64,000 nt of DNA, from the NCBI GenBank assembly GCA_913057175.1, contig CAJXNP010000008.1, forward strand, positions 62,001-126,000, given 5' to 3'. The notes below the pieces were generated by a model that was not told the origin of the DNA, ran no database searches, and saw nothing but the letters and a program-made list of their open reading frames with translations. A program made the position numbers and the translations under genes. The stretch is from an uncultured Cytophagales bacterium (lineage in GTDB: Bacteria > Bacteroidota > Bacteroidia > Cytophagales > Cyclobacteriaceae). Below are positions 46,915 through 55,359 of this stretch, piece by piece; position 1 is the stretch's first letter; the number at the start of each line of letters is the position of its first letter.

Positions 46915-47647
46915 AATGGCCGTGGTTAAGGTTATTCTTTTGTCAATTAAATTATATTTAATATTAAATAAATACAATTTTATTATATAAGACTTGTTTT
47001 CCGCAATTGATGTTTTAATTAAACGTCAATTGACGCAAAAACTTCTCCAAGCAAACCTTTTATTAAAATTGAAACACAACAGTCTTAAAGGACAATGTAA
47101 ATAACGAAAAAAATTTACAAATGAAAAAATTTAATTTAAGTATTTTTTAATTGTACTTTATTGATAATGATACCATGTTTTAACGAAAAAGTACAAAATT
47201 TTTAAATTACGGCTCTTTTAGTAGAAATGTTTTAAAAAATTTAACGAATTCAATCTCCTTTGTAGAAATTTTAAAAAAAATAATTTTTCCTTAAAAAGAT
47301 TGTATTTCGTTTTTATAAAATTGTCCCTTCATGCCCCCCTGACTTGCATTTAACCACCGGTAATAGTTACATGTTAACAAATACAGTTTATTCCTCTTTG
47401 AAACTTAACAAAATGTTAATCCATCTATTGATATCTGCTCACCTGCACTTATCTTGAAATACGGAAAGTAATACTAAATTTCATTTAGTATTTTAATGTG
47501 CTTAGAATTGCCTAAGGATAATTGAGCCAACAAATTCATTTTTTCGATCTAATATTTGTATTAGGTCAATCCATTATGTTAATATTGAATTAGATTACAC
47601 ACCATGAACTGTACCTTATTTTTATCAATACTAAACTATATTCGTAG
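46915..47647. other. AT-rich intergenic region with several inverted repeats
   Basis: 733 bp without a supported ORF, tRNA or known RNA. It contains a 29-bp inverted repeat (47004-47032), an AATACTAAAT / ATTTAGTATT hairpin with a 3-nt loop (47470-47492), CTAATA-TTTG-TATTAG (47549-47564) and two similar GTAGAAAT...TTTTAAAAAA tracts 41 bp apart (47221, 47262). No consensus promoter could be assigned to either flanking operon. Confidence 0.6.
47004..47032. promoter_or_regulatory. 29-bp inverted repeat upstream of the response-regulator operon
   Basis: CAATTGATGTTT (47004-47015), TAATT spacer, AAACGTCAATTG (47021-47032): 12-bp arms with a single wobble mismatch. The right arm overlaps a perfect palindrome CGTCAATTGACG (47024-47035). 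It lies about 90 bp upstream of ATG 46914. Likely a regulator binding site; the regulator is unknown. Confidence 0.4.
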
Positions 47648-48754
47648 ATGAGAATCGGTGTTTTAAAGGAAAGAGAAGACAACCGTGTCGCACTAATCCC
47701 AGATTATGTTAAAACACTCAAGGGAGAAGGCCATGAAATACTCATTGAAAATGATGCTGGTGTTCATGCTTTTTTTAGAGATGAAATATACAAAGAAGCT
47801 GGGGCAGAAATAAAAAAGCGTGATGAGGTGTTGAAAAGTGTGGATCTTCTCATAACTGTCCATCCATTGGAAAAAAGCGAGATTTTGAAACTTCCTAGTT
47901 CTTCAACGTATATTTCTTCATTTGTTCCTTTTGCGACGGATAAACATTTAAAAGATCTTGCAGAAGGAAAGGTTAATGCGTTCAGCCTGGACATGATCCC
48001 TCGAATTACGATTGCTCAATCGATGGATGTACTGTCTTCCATGGCCTCTATTGCCGGATATAAAGCTGTTCTAACCGCGGCCAATTCCTTACCCAGGTAC
48101 TTTCCAATGCTTACAACGGCCGCAGGTAGTATTCCACCGGCTAAAGTTTTAATACTTGGCGCCGGAGTAGCAGGTTTGCAAGCAATTGCAACCTCAAAAA
48201 GATTAGGAGCAGTGGTTGAAGCATTCGATACACGACTTGCTGCGAAAGAAGAGGTAGAAAGCCTTGGAGCTAAATTTGTTGAAGTCGAAGGAGCCAGGGA
48301 TGATAAAGCCGCCGGAGGTTATGCAGTGGAACAAACTGAAGAATATAAACAAAAACAGCGTGAACTGATTGCTGAAAAGGTTGCAAAATCGGATGTAGTC
48401 ATCACAACAGCACAGCTTCGGGGGAAACCTGCTCCAAAACTTATTACCAAAGAAATGGTTGATCAGATGAAACCAGGAGCTGTAATAATCGACCTTGCGA
48501 GCTCAACTGGTGGAAATTGTGAATTATCAAAGGATAACGAAACCATTCAGTATAAAGAAATTACGATTGTAGGGAATTCAGAATTGGCCTCTGATGTCGG
48601 ACAACACGCCAGCCAGCTATTTAGCAAAAACATTCAGAATTTTTTCAAAGTGGTTCTGAACGACGGAAAATTACATTTTGACCTCGATAATCCAATTATA
48701 AAAGGTAGCTTGATCGTAAAAGATGGCGAAATCCTGTTCGGTAAAGAAAACTAA
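47648..48754 (+). CDS. pntAA: NAD(P) transhydrogenase subunit alpha 1
   Basis: NAD(H)-binding domain I (368 residues) of proton-pumping transhydrogenase, which uses the proton gradient to move hydride from NADH to NADP+. Alanine dehydrogenase-like N-terminus (MRIGVLKEREDNRVALIPDY); Rossmann motif VLILGAGVAGLQAIATSKRL (about 170-190); loop GGYAVEQTEEYKQKQ, which closes over NAD. The alpha subunit is split (AA, AB) as in many bacteria. Gaps to the next genes are 6 and 20 bp. Confidence 0.93.
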   Translation: MRIGVLKEREDNRVALIPDYVKTLKGEGHEILIENDAGVHAFFRDEIYKEAGAEIKKRDEVLKSVDLLITVHPLEKSEILKLPSSSTYISSFVPFATDKHLKDLAEGKVNAFSLDMIPRITIAQSMDVLSSMASIAGYKAVLTAANSLPRYFPMLTTAAGSIPPAKVLILGAGVAGLQAIATSKRLGAVVEAFDTRLAAKEEVESLGAKFVEVEGARDDKAAGGYAVEQTEEYKQKQRELIAEKVAKSDVVITTAQLRGKPAPKLITKEMVDQMKPGAVIIDLASSTGGNCELSKDNETIQYKEITIVGNSELASDVGQHASQLFSKNIQNFFKVVLNDGKLHFDLDNPIIKGSLIVKDGEILFGKEN

Positions 48755-48760
48755 AGTACT

Positions 48761-49072
48761 ATGGAATACATCACTCAATTCATCTACGAAAATATCACGA
48801 TGATTTACATCCTGATCTTTGCCATATTTCTGGGAATGGAAGTCATCTCAAAGGTTCCTACCGTGCTACACACTCCGCTGATGTCGGGTGCAAATGCCAT
48901 TAGTGGAGTAGTTATCATTGGAGCCATCATTCTTATCAGGCAGGCTGAGCCTAATGATTATTTTATTCTTAGCATCGGTTTTTTAGGAATAGCACTCGCA
49001 ACAATTAATGTTGTTGGAGGTTTTGCTGTGACTGACAGGATGCTCGATATGTTTAAAAAGAAAAAGAAGTAA
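48761..49072 (+). CDS. pntAB: NAD(P) transhydrogenase subunit alpha 2
   Basis: A 103-residue membrane subunit with about four helices; family landmarks are VPTVLHTPLMSGANAISGVV and VVGGFAVTDRMLDMFKKK. It forms part of the proton channel (domain II) with PntB. It lies between pntAA and pntB on the same strand. Confidence 0.93.
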   Translation: MEYITQFIYENITMIYILIFAIFLGMEVISKVPTVLHTPLMSGANAISGVVIIGAIILIRQAEPNDYFILSIGFLGIALATINVVGGFAVTDRMLDMFKKKKK

Positions 49073-49092
49073 GGTATTAAATCAAACACTCC

Positions 49093-50481
49093 GTGGAAAA
49101 CCCAATTTTAGACTTTTTATATCTGATCTGTATTGTACTATTCATCATCGGATTAAAAAACCTCAGTCATCCCGAATCAGCCAAAAAGGGGAATTTCCTT
49201 TCCGCCTCAGGAATGATCCTGGCAATCATAATCACCTTGTTTTATCCAATGGAGGGTGCATCCAACAATTACCTGGTCATTATTGCCGGAGTGATAGTTG
49301 GTTCCGTGATCGGATACCTCGCCGCTAAGAGGGTTAAGATGACAGCTATGCCTGAATTAGTTTCTCTATTTAATGGATTAGGTGGAGCATGTTCCATGCT
49401 TATTGCATTTGTGGAGTTCAATAATCTTCCCGAAGGAGCTAATTTGATGAGTGGAAACGTACTAACCATCATTTTCGCCATGTTTATTGGCAGCATTTCT
49501 TTTACGGGGAGTATCATCGCCTGGGGCAAGTTGAATGGAGCTCTTCGGGATAACCTGGTTCTGCCTGCCCCTCAATTTGTTAATGGCATTTTACTCCTGG
49601 CCGTCATTGGATTTAGTATTTTCATCATGATGCAGCCCGAACTCAATTTCACCTGGGTAATTATTTTACTGGTCCTTTCACTGGTTTATGGAGTTACCTT
49701 TGTTACCCCAATTGGTGGAGGAGACATGCCCGTTGTTATATCCTTACTGAATTCATTTACTGGGATTGCAGCGGCCATCGCCGGATTAATCTATGGTAAT
49801 CAAGTCATGATCGTTGGTGGGATTGTCGTAGGTGCTTCCGGAACGATCCTTACCATCCTGATGTGCAATGCCATGAACAGGTCTCTCCTAAATGTAATCA
49901 TAGGGGGCTTTGGCAGTGGTGGAAAATCGGCTGGAACAGACAGGGAGCAGGTTGTCAAAGAAGCCTCATTGGGCGATACAGCTATTCAATTAAAGTATTC
50001 TTCTAAAGTTATGATTGTCCCCGGTTACGGGCTCGCAGTTGCACAAGCCCAACATACCTGCCATGAACTTGAAAAGTCATTGGAGGCTGAAGGAGTAGAA
50101 GTGAAATACGCCATCCATCCGGTTGCAGGTCGTATGCCAGGCCATATGAATGTTTTGCTGGCTGAAGCAGATGTATCCTATGACAAGCTGCTGGAACTGG
50201 AACCTGCCAATGAAGAATTTAAATCGACCGATATGGTTTTGGTAATAGGAGCAAATGATGTCGTTAATCCCGCAGCCAAGGAAGACGCTGGCAGTCCCAT
50301 CTATGGAATGCCAATATTGGACGTTGAGCAAGCCGGAACTGTTATTGTTTTGAAAAGAAGCATGAATCCAGGATATGCAGGAATAGAAAATCCATTATTC
50401 TTTGGCGAAAAAACAAAAATGCTTTTTGGAGATGCCAAAGATTCACTTGGCAAACTCAAAAATGAGCTTTCCAATGCATAA
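49093..50481 (+). CDS. pntB: NAD(P) transhydrogenase subunit beta
   Basis: A 462-residue subunit. Eight to nine helices (about 1-265) form the rest of the proton channel. The C-terminal NADP(H) domain (about 285-462) has VPGYGLAVAQAQHTC, HPVAGRMPGHMNVLLAEA and VLVIGANDVVNPAA, all standard. The start codon is GTG 49093, 20 bp after pntAB; no ATG lies upstream. The end overlaps the diacylglycerol kinase start by 8 bp. Confidence 0.93.
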   Translation: MENPILDFLYLICIVLFIIGLKNLSHPESAKKGNFLSASGMILAIIITLFYPMEGASNNYLVIIAGVIVGSVIGYLAAKRVKMTAMPELVSLFNGLGGACSMLIAFVEFNNLPEGANLMSGNVLTIIFAMFIGSISFTGSIIAWGKLNGALRDNLVLPAPQFVNGILLLAVIGFSIFIMMQPELNFTWVIILLVLSLVYGVTFVTPIGGGDMPVVISLLNSFTGIAAAIAGLIYGNQVMIVGGIVVGASGTILTILMCNAMNRSLLNVIIGGFGSGGKSAGTDREQVVKEASLGDTAIQLKYSSKVMIVPGYGLAVAQAQHTCHELEKSLEAEGVEVKYAIHPVAGRMPGHMNVLLAEADVSYDKLLELEPANEEFKSTDMVLVIGANDVVNPAAKEDAGSPIYGMPILDVEQAGTVIVLKRSMNPGYAGIENPLFFGEKTKMLFGDAKDSLGKLKNELSNA

Positions 50482-50875
50482 TTCCCTTGATAAAAAGAAT
50501 GAAAAGTTTTCCGTCAAAAAAAGATTGAAAAGCTTTGAGTATGCCTTTCAGGGAATCAAAAGTTTTTTTATTTCCACCCATAATGCAAGGATCCATCTCG
50601 CCATTTCCGTTATGGTAATCATTGCTGCTATCTATTTTAAGATAAGTCTTATCGAATGGATAGCAGTTGTTTATGCTATTGGGCTGGTCTTTACGGCTGA
50701 AGCTTTTAACACAGCTGTGGAAGAATGGGTCGATTCAATACAACCAGATTATGATAAAAAAGCAGGTAGAGTTAAGGATATATCTGCAGGAGCTGTATTG
50801 ATCGCATCGATCGTCGCAGCTGTAATTGGTATTTTGATTTTTGGAACCCGTTTCTACAACCTGATCTTCAACTAA
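50474..50875 (+). CDS. dgkA: Diacylglycerol/undecaprenol kinase (DgkA family)
   Basis: A 133-residue inner-membrane kinase. Three helices follow an amphipathic start (RLKSFEYAFQGIKSFF). Family motif EAFNTAVEEWVD (about 92) and the preceding GLVFTAE are complete, with the catalytic Glu present. It phosphorylates diacylglycerol or undecaprenol; Bacteroidota members could be either. The start is ATG 50474 (8-bp overlap with pntB) or ATG 50462; both give similar proteins. It is probably read through from the pnt operon without related function. Confidence 0.85.
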   Translation: MHNSLDKKNEKFSVKKRLKSFEYAFQGIKSFFISTHNARIHLAISVMVIIAAIYFKISLIEWIAVVYAIGLVFTAEAFNTAVEEWVDSIQPDYDKKAGRVKDISAGAVLIASIVAAVIGILIFGTRFYNLIFN

Positions 50876-51013
50876 CACCTTATTATCACTAACTATTAAA
50901 AAGTGCCAATTTAATTCCAAAAATTAAGGTTTTCTACTAATCATTCCTGTCTCAGCCTATTATATATTTTCAATTCAAATACATATATTGACAAATCAAT
51001 CAAATCGTTTTTT

Positions 51014-52651
51014 ATGTCCGAAAGCCAGGTTTATCAGGCAGATGTAAATATTATTGGAGGGGGGTTGGCGGGTATCGTAGCAGCTTTGGAATTGCTTGAC
51101 CAGGATATCAGAATTAATCTTTTTGAGAGAGATGAGCCATCAGCATTTGGGGGATTGGCCAAACTTTCATTTGGTGGAATTTTCTTTGTCGATACCAAAC
51201 ATCAGCGAAAAAATAAAATCCAGGACTCCATCGAACTAGCCAAGCAAGACTGGTACAATTTTGCTGAATTCGGAAAGAAAGATATCTGGCCAAAAAAATG
51301 GGCTGATTACTATATCGAAAATTGTACACTTGATGTATATGAGTGGCTGAGATCAAAGAAAGTTAAATTTTTTCCAGTCGTACACTGGGTGGAAAGAGGC
51401 CTATATCAACCTGGAAATTCAGTTCCGCGATTCCATATGGTCTGGGGAACTGGTTTTGAATTGATAAAAGTGATGCTGAAACACGTTGAACGCCATCCAA
51501 AAAGAGAAAACCTTTCGATTTTTTTCAGACATAATGTAGAAAAATTCATTGTAGAAAAAGGACAGGTAACAGGCATCTCTGGTAAGGATGAAGAAATTAA
51601 CAAAAACTTTAAAGCAAAAGCAGATATAAATATTGTCGCTTCAGGGGGAATATCGGGAAGCATTGAGGAAGTGAAAAAGAATTGGCATAAACCATGGGGA
51701 GAACCTCCCGAAAAAATGTTGAATGGATCCCATCAATATGCCGATGGGCAAATGATGAAAGCGGCAGAAAAGCTAAATGCTAATGTCACACATCTTGAAA
51801 AAATGTGGAATTATGCAGCTGGAATCCATCATCCTAATCCAGATAAGCCCGATCATGGATTGAGCATTGTTCCTCCAAAGTCTGCCCTTTGGGTTGATCA
51901 TAAAGGCTCAAGATTTGGTCCTCAGCCTCTTATTTCCGGGTTTGATACACGCTTCTTAGTCGAAAAGATCTGTGCTCAGAAAGGAGCTGAAAACAAATAC
52001 TCATGGCAAATACTGAATCAAAAAATTGCCATTAGAGAATTGGCCATATCCGGATCTGAGTTCAATGATGCGGTTAAGAAAAAACAATTTTTAAAATTTT
52101 TAAGAAACATATATTTCGGAAATAAAAAATTAGTTAAATACCTTTCTAAAAATTGCGAGGACTTTGTTGTTGCTAATAGCATAGAGGAATTGGCAGCTAA
52201 AATGAATACATTGAATGGAGATAAAAAAGTGGAAGTTGATCTTTTGAAAGCATCCATCGAAAAATACGATGCCCAGTTGGAAAGAGGAGAATCATTTTTT
52301 AATGACGATCAATTGAGGAGAATTGCTCATTTGAGACAATATAGAGGCGATCGTCTGAGAACTTGTAACTTTCAAAATATCAATGACAAAAAAGCTTATC
52401 CACTCATTGCCATACGGGAATACATTCTGTCAAGAAAAAGCCTGGGTGGAATCCAGACAGATCTGGATGGCAGGGTTTTAACCAATCCGGAAAATGGGAA
52501 TGAGCCAATTCCAGGTTTATATGCAATAGGTGAATCTGCCGGATTTGGGGGAGGAGGTATTCATGGAATGCGGTCGCTCGAAGGAACATTTTTAGGTGGA
52601 TGCATCTTCACAGCAAGAAAAGTCGCTGCTTCGATTAAAAAGGGAGTATGA
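51014..52651 (+). CDS. FAD-binding dehydrogenase (fumarate reductase/KstD-like fold)
   Basis: A 545-residue FAD_binding_2 flavoprotein of the uncharacterised COG3573 type. Dinucleotide motif VNIIGGGLAGIVAALELL (about 11-28) with a Glu (FERDE) ending strand 2, then FGGLAKLSFGG. The C-terminal FAD motif is GLYAIGESAGFGGGGIHG (about 500). The cap domain differs from succinate dehydrogenase and shows no heme or covalent flavin site, so the oxidant and substrate are unknown. Its stop overlaps the start of a ThDP enzyme by 4 bp; the two probably act on successive steps of a pathway. Confidence 0.85.
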   Translation: MSESQVYQADVNIIGGGLAGIVAALELLDQDIRINLFERDEPSAFGGLAKLSFGGIFFVDTKHQRKNKIQDSIELAKQDWYNFAEFGKKDIWPKKWADYYIENCTLDVYEWLRSKKVKFFPVVHWVERGLYQPGNSVPRFHMVWGTGFELIKVMLKHVERHPKRENLSIFFRHNVEKFIVEKGQVTGISGKDEEINKNFKAKADINIVASGGISGSIEEVKKNWHKPWGEPPEKMLNGSHQYADGQMMKAAEKLNANVTHLEKMWNYAAGIHHPNPDKPDHGLSIVPPKSALWVDHKGSRFGPQPLISGFDTRFLVEKICAQKGAENKYSWQILNQKIAIRELAISGSEFNDAVKKKQFLKFLRNIYFGNKKLVKYLSKNCEDFVVANSIEELAAKMNTLNGDKKVEVDLLKASIEKYDAQLERGESFFNDDQLRRIAHLRQYRGDRLRTCNFQNINDKKAYPLIAIREYILSRKSLGGIQTDLDGRVLTNPENGNEPIPGLYAIGESAGFGGGGIHGMRSLEGTFLGGCIFTARKVAASIKKGV

Positions 52652-54384
52652 AACGAACCGGATCATTTTTGGTAGTATATGCGCTGGAACAAATTGGCGT
52701 TCGGCACACTTTTGGCATTCCTGGTGTGCATAATACGGAGATTTATGATGAATTGAATAAATCTGAAAAGATAGAGCCTGTACTTGTCACGCACGAAAGT
52801 GGCGCCTCGTTCATGGCAGATGGTGTTTCAAGGACTTCAGATCAAATAGGTACATTGGTCATTGTACCAGCCGCAGGATTAACACATGCCATGAGTGGTA
52901 TTGGCGAGGCCTATCTTGATGGGATTCCACTGCTTGTTATTTCCGGTGGTACCAGGCGAGATACTGGCAATAGTTATCAGCTTCACCAGCTGGATCAGGG
53001 AAGAATATTAGATGGGATTATCAAAAAATATTACCTGATAAAGGATCACAAGACTATCATCCCTACCATTTACGATGCTTACAGAACGGCAACATCAGGT
53101 GAACCCGGGCCGGTCTTCATCGAAGTTCCAGTGGAAATTCAGATGTTCAGGGGAGAAATTGATAAGTTACCTCCGTTCATTAAAGAAGACCCATTAATAA
53201 ATATAAATGAGAGCTTAATCAAAAAGTCCGTTGATTTACTCCTTGCTGCTAAAAATCCGGGCATATTTCTGGGTTGGGGTGCAAAAGAAGCCACTCATGA
53301 AGCCATTAAATTGGCAAATAAGTTGATAGCACCAGTTGCTACAACATTGCAGGGACTAAGCGTTTTTCCATCTGATCATCCATTTCACACCGGTGTTGGA
53401 TTTGGGCCTGCCTCTATTCCTGCTTCGCAAAAAGCTTTCAAGAAATGTGACTGCCTTTTGGCTGTTGCTACACGATTTGGAGAGTTGGCAACCGGAAGCT
53501 TCGGTGCCAAAGTACCAGAAAAACTAATCCATGTCGATATTAACCCTGAAGTTTTCAACAAGAACTATCCGGCAAATATTAGCATCGAAGGAGATGCCAA
53601 AGTAGTTTTGGGAATGATCAATAAGGAATTGAAATCAAGGAAATTTGTTCATGAAAGAAGTAAAAACGATCTGGCACTAGCGATTAAAAAAGATAAGGAA
53701 AAATATATTGGCGAATGGAGGAAAGAAAAGAAGAACAACATAGTATCTCCAGGCCATTTTTTTGAAGCGCTTAGAAGAGCATTACTTCCTGATTCTTTTA
53801 TTCTTACGGATGATGGAAAGCACACTTTCTTAACTGCAGAGCTATTTCCGGTTTACAAAAGCAAACACTTTGTCTCTCCCACCGATTTTAATTGCATGGG
53901 TTATTGTGTCCCGGCAGCAATCGGAACCAAAATAGCTAATCCTGATCATCGCGTAGCTGCAATTGTTGGCGATGGGGCCTTCATGATGACCTGTATGGAA
54001 CTCGTAACGGCAACAACTCAATATGCCGGTTTAATGGTGTTTGTTTTTAATGACGGCGAACTAGGTCAGATCAGCCAGTTCCAAAAAATACCCTTAAACC
54101 GTAAAACCTGTACCAAAATCGGAAAATTGAGGGTGGAAGGAGTTGCTATGGCAACAGGAGCCGCGTATCTACCCATGAACAATGACTATGAAATTGAAAA
54201 AGTGATCGTGGATGCAGTTAATATTTCTGACAATGGACAACCGGTGATTGTGGATATAAACATCGACTACTCCAAAAAAACCTTCCTGACGAAAGGAGTT
54301 GTCAAGACTAATCTTGCACGATTCCCTTTTTCAGAAAAGGTGAGATTCCTAAGCAGGGCATTAAAAAGGCACATGCTTGGGTAA
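52648..54384 (+). CDS. Thiamine diphosphate-dependent enzyme (acetolactate synthase-like)
   Basis: A 578-residue ThDP enzyme with domain order PYR (about 1-170), central (190-320) and PP (350-550). The cofactor-activating Glu is in VTHESGASFMADG (about 50). The PP motif is IVGDGAFMMTCMELV ending VFNDGELG. It belongs broadly to the acetolactate synthase/benzoylformate decarboxylase superfamily; no FAD-binding residues of true ALS could be confirmed and no ilvN is nearby, so it is probably not the biosynthetic ALS. ATG overlaps the flavoprotein stop (ATGA). The pairing suggests a 2-oxoacid or aldehyde reaction linked to flavin oxidation, which is inference. Confidence 0.8.
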   Translation: MKRTGSFLVVYALEQIGVRHTFGIPGVHNTEIYDELNKSEKIEPVLVTHESGASFMADGVSRTSDQIGTLVIVPAAGLTHAMSGIGEAYLDGIPLLVISGGTRRDTGNSYQLHQLDQGRILDGIIKKYYLIKDHKTIIPTIYDAYRTATSGEPGPVFIEVPVEIQMFRGEIDKLPPFIKEDPLININESLIKKSVDLLLAAKNPGIFLGWGAKEATHEAIKLANKLIAPVATTLQGLSVFPSDHPFHTGVGFGPASIPASQKAFKKCDCLLAVATRFGELATGSFGAKVPEKLIHVDINPEVFNKNYPANISIEGDAKVVLGMINKELKSRKFVHERSKNDLALAIKKDKEKYIGEWRKEKKNNIVSPGHFFEALRRALLPDSFILTDDGKHTFLTAELFPVYKSKHFVSPTDFNCMGYCVPAAIGTKIANPDHRVAAIVGDGAFMMTCMELVTATTQYAGLMVFVFNDGELGQISQFQKIPLNRKTCTKIGKLRVEGVAMATGAAYLPMNNDYEIEKVIVDAVNISDNGQPVIVDINIDYSKKTFLTKGVVKTNLARFPFSEKVRFLSRALKRHMLG

Positions 54385-54622
54385 ATTCCCTAACCAAATT
54401 ATTCCTTTTCATTTTAATAAATCAGTAAAAAGTCTTTTCCAAAGCCATTTTTCTCATTCTGATCAGAAAATAATAATTGTCTGACCTCAAACTTCAGCAT
54501 GGTTTTGCAAAAAATACTAATGACCCTTTTCCTATTGATATTTATTAAGAATTAAAAAATCAAACCAAAACAAAAAATGGCCTACGGTTTGCAATTGTCT
54601 TCGAAAACAATCTAACATAACA

Positions 54623-55240
54623 ATGAAGACAATTTTTAAAACCACGACTTTTTTGCTACTCGTTTTGATAGGATCAGAACTCAGAGCACAGGAATTGAAA
54701 GCCATTCCGGAATCAGAGATGAAAAGAAAAGCCATCAAGTTTGAGCTTTTTTCGCCACTTACAGGAAACACCACATTTGGTTATGAAACTTATTTAAAGA
54801 ACTTTACCAGTCTTGAATTCAAAATTGGAATTATTGGAGCCGGTGTTCAAAACTACAACTCCGTTAAAGAAAAAGGCGCTTTTATTACTGCAGGGCCAAA
54901 ATTCAAGCTAAAACCTGACTATGCAGTTGATGGTATGTATGGAACTCATCTTTTGCGAGGTGGATATATCAGACCGGAATTAACCGTTGGTTCATTTAAA
55001 GTAACAAGGGATGAAGTAATTGGAGCAGAAAAAGACAACTCCACATTTGTATCATTGACCATTAACTACGGTAAGCAATACATTTTGGGTGAATCATTCT
55101 CGCTTGACTGGTATTTCGGTTTGGGATATGGATATGCTACGGAAGATGACCTGGGATATTATTACAAAAATGTTTTTGCTAGCAATGATTTTCCGCTTGC
55201 ACTTAATGCCGGCTTTACTCTCGGAGTTCTGTTGAAATAA
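54623..55240 (+). CDS. Predicted small outer-membrane beta-barrel protein
   Basis: A 205-residue protein with signal peptide (about 1-22, ending GSELRAQ). The mature part alternates strands with aromatic and glycine residues (FGYETYLKNFTSLEFKIG; GLGYGYATEDDLGYYYKN) and ends LALNAGFTLGVLLK. It resembles DUF3575-like eight-stranded barrels common in Bacteroidota, function unknown. It has its own terminator. The 238-bp gap upstream holds no clear feature. Confidence 0.65.
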   Translation: MKTIFKTTTFLLLVLIGSELRAQELKAIPESEMKRKAIKFELFSPLTGNTTFGYETYLKNFTSLEFKIGIIGAGVQNYNSVKEKGAFITAGPKFKLKPDYAVDGMYGTHLLRGGYIRPELTVGSFKVTRDEVIGAEKDNSTFVSLTINYGKQYILGESFSLDWYFGLGYGYATEDDLGYYYKNVFASNDFPLALNAGFTLGVLLK

Positions 55241-55263
55241 CAACACCAATCAAACATAATTTT

Positions 55264-55294
55264 AGCCTCGAACGGAACTTCGGGGCTTTTTTTT
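55264..55294 (+). terminator. Terminator after the outer-membrane protein gene
   Basis: Stem AGCCTCGAA / TTCGGGGCT (9 bp, one G-T pair) with a 6-nt loop and an eight-T tail, 24 bp after the stop codon. Confidence 0.9.
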
Positions 55295-55359
55295 GCCCTA
55301 AATCCAAATCATAATGAAATATTGCTATTTTTAGTTTTTGTGAATGAGAAATATTGGAC

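Noticed and set aside
46915-47647. tRNA or 6S-like RNA in the large gap
   Set aside because: No cloverleaf, CCA end or long bulged rod could be traced; only short AT-rich hairpins.
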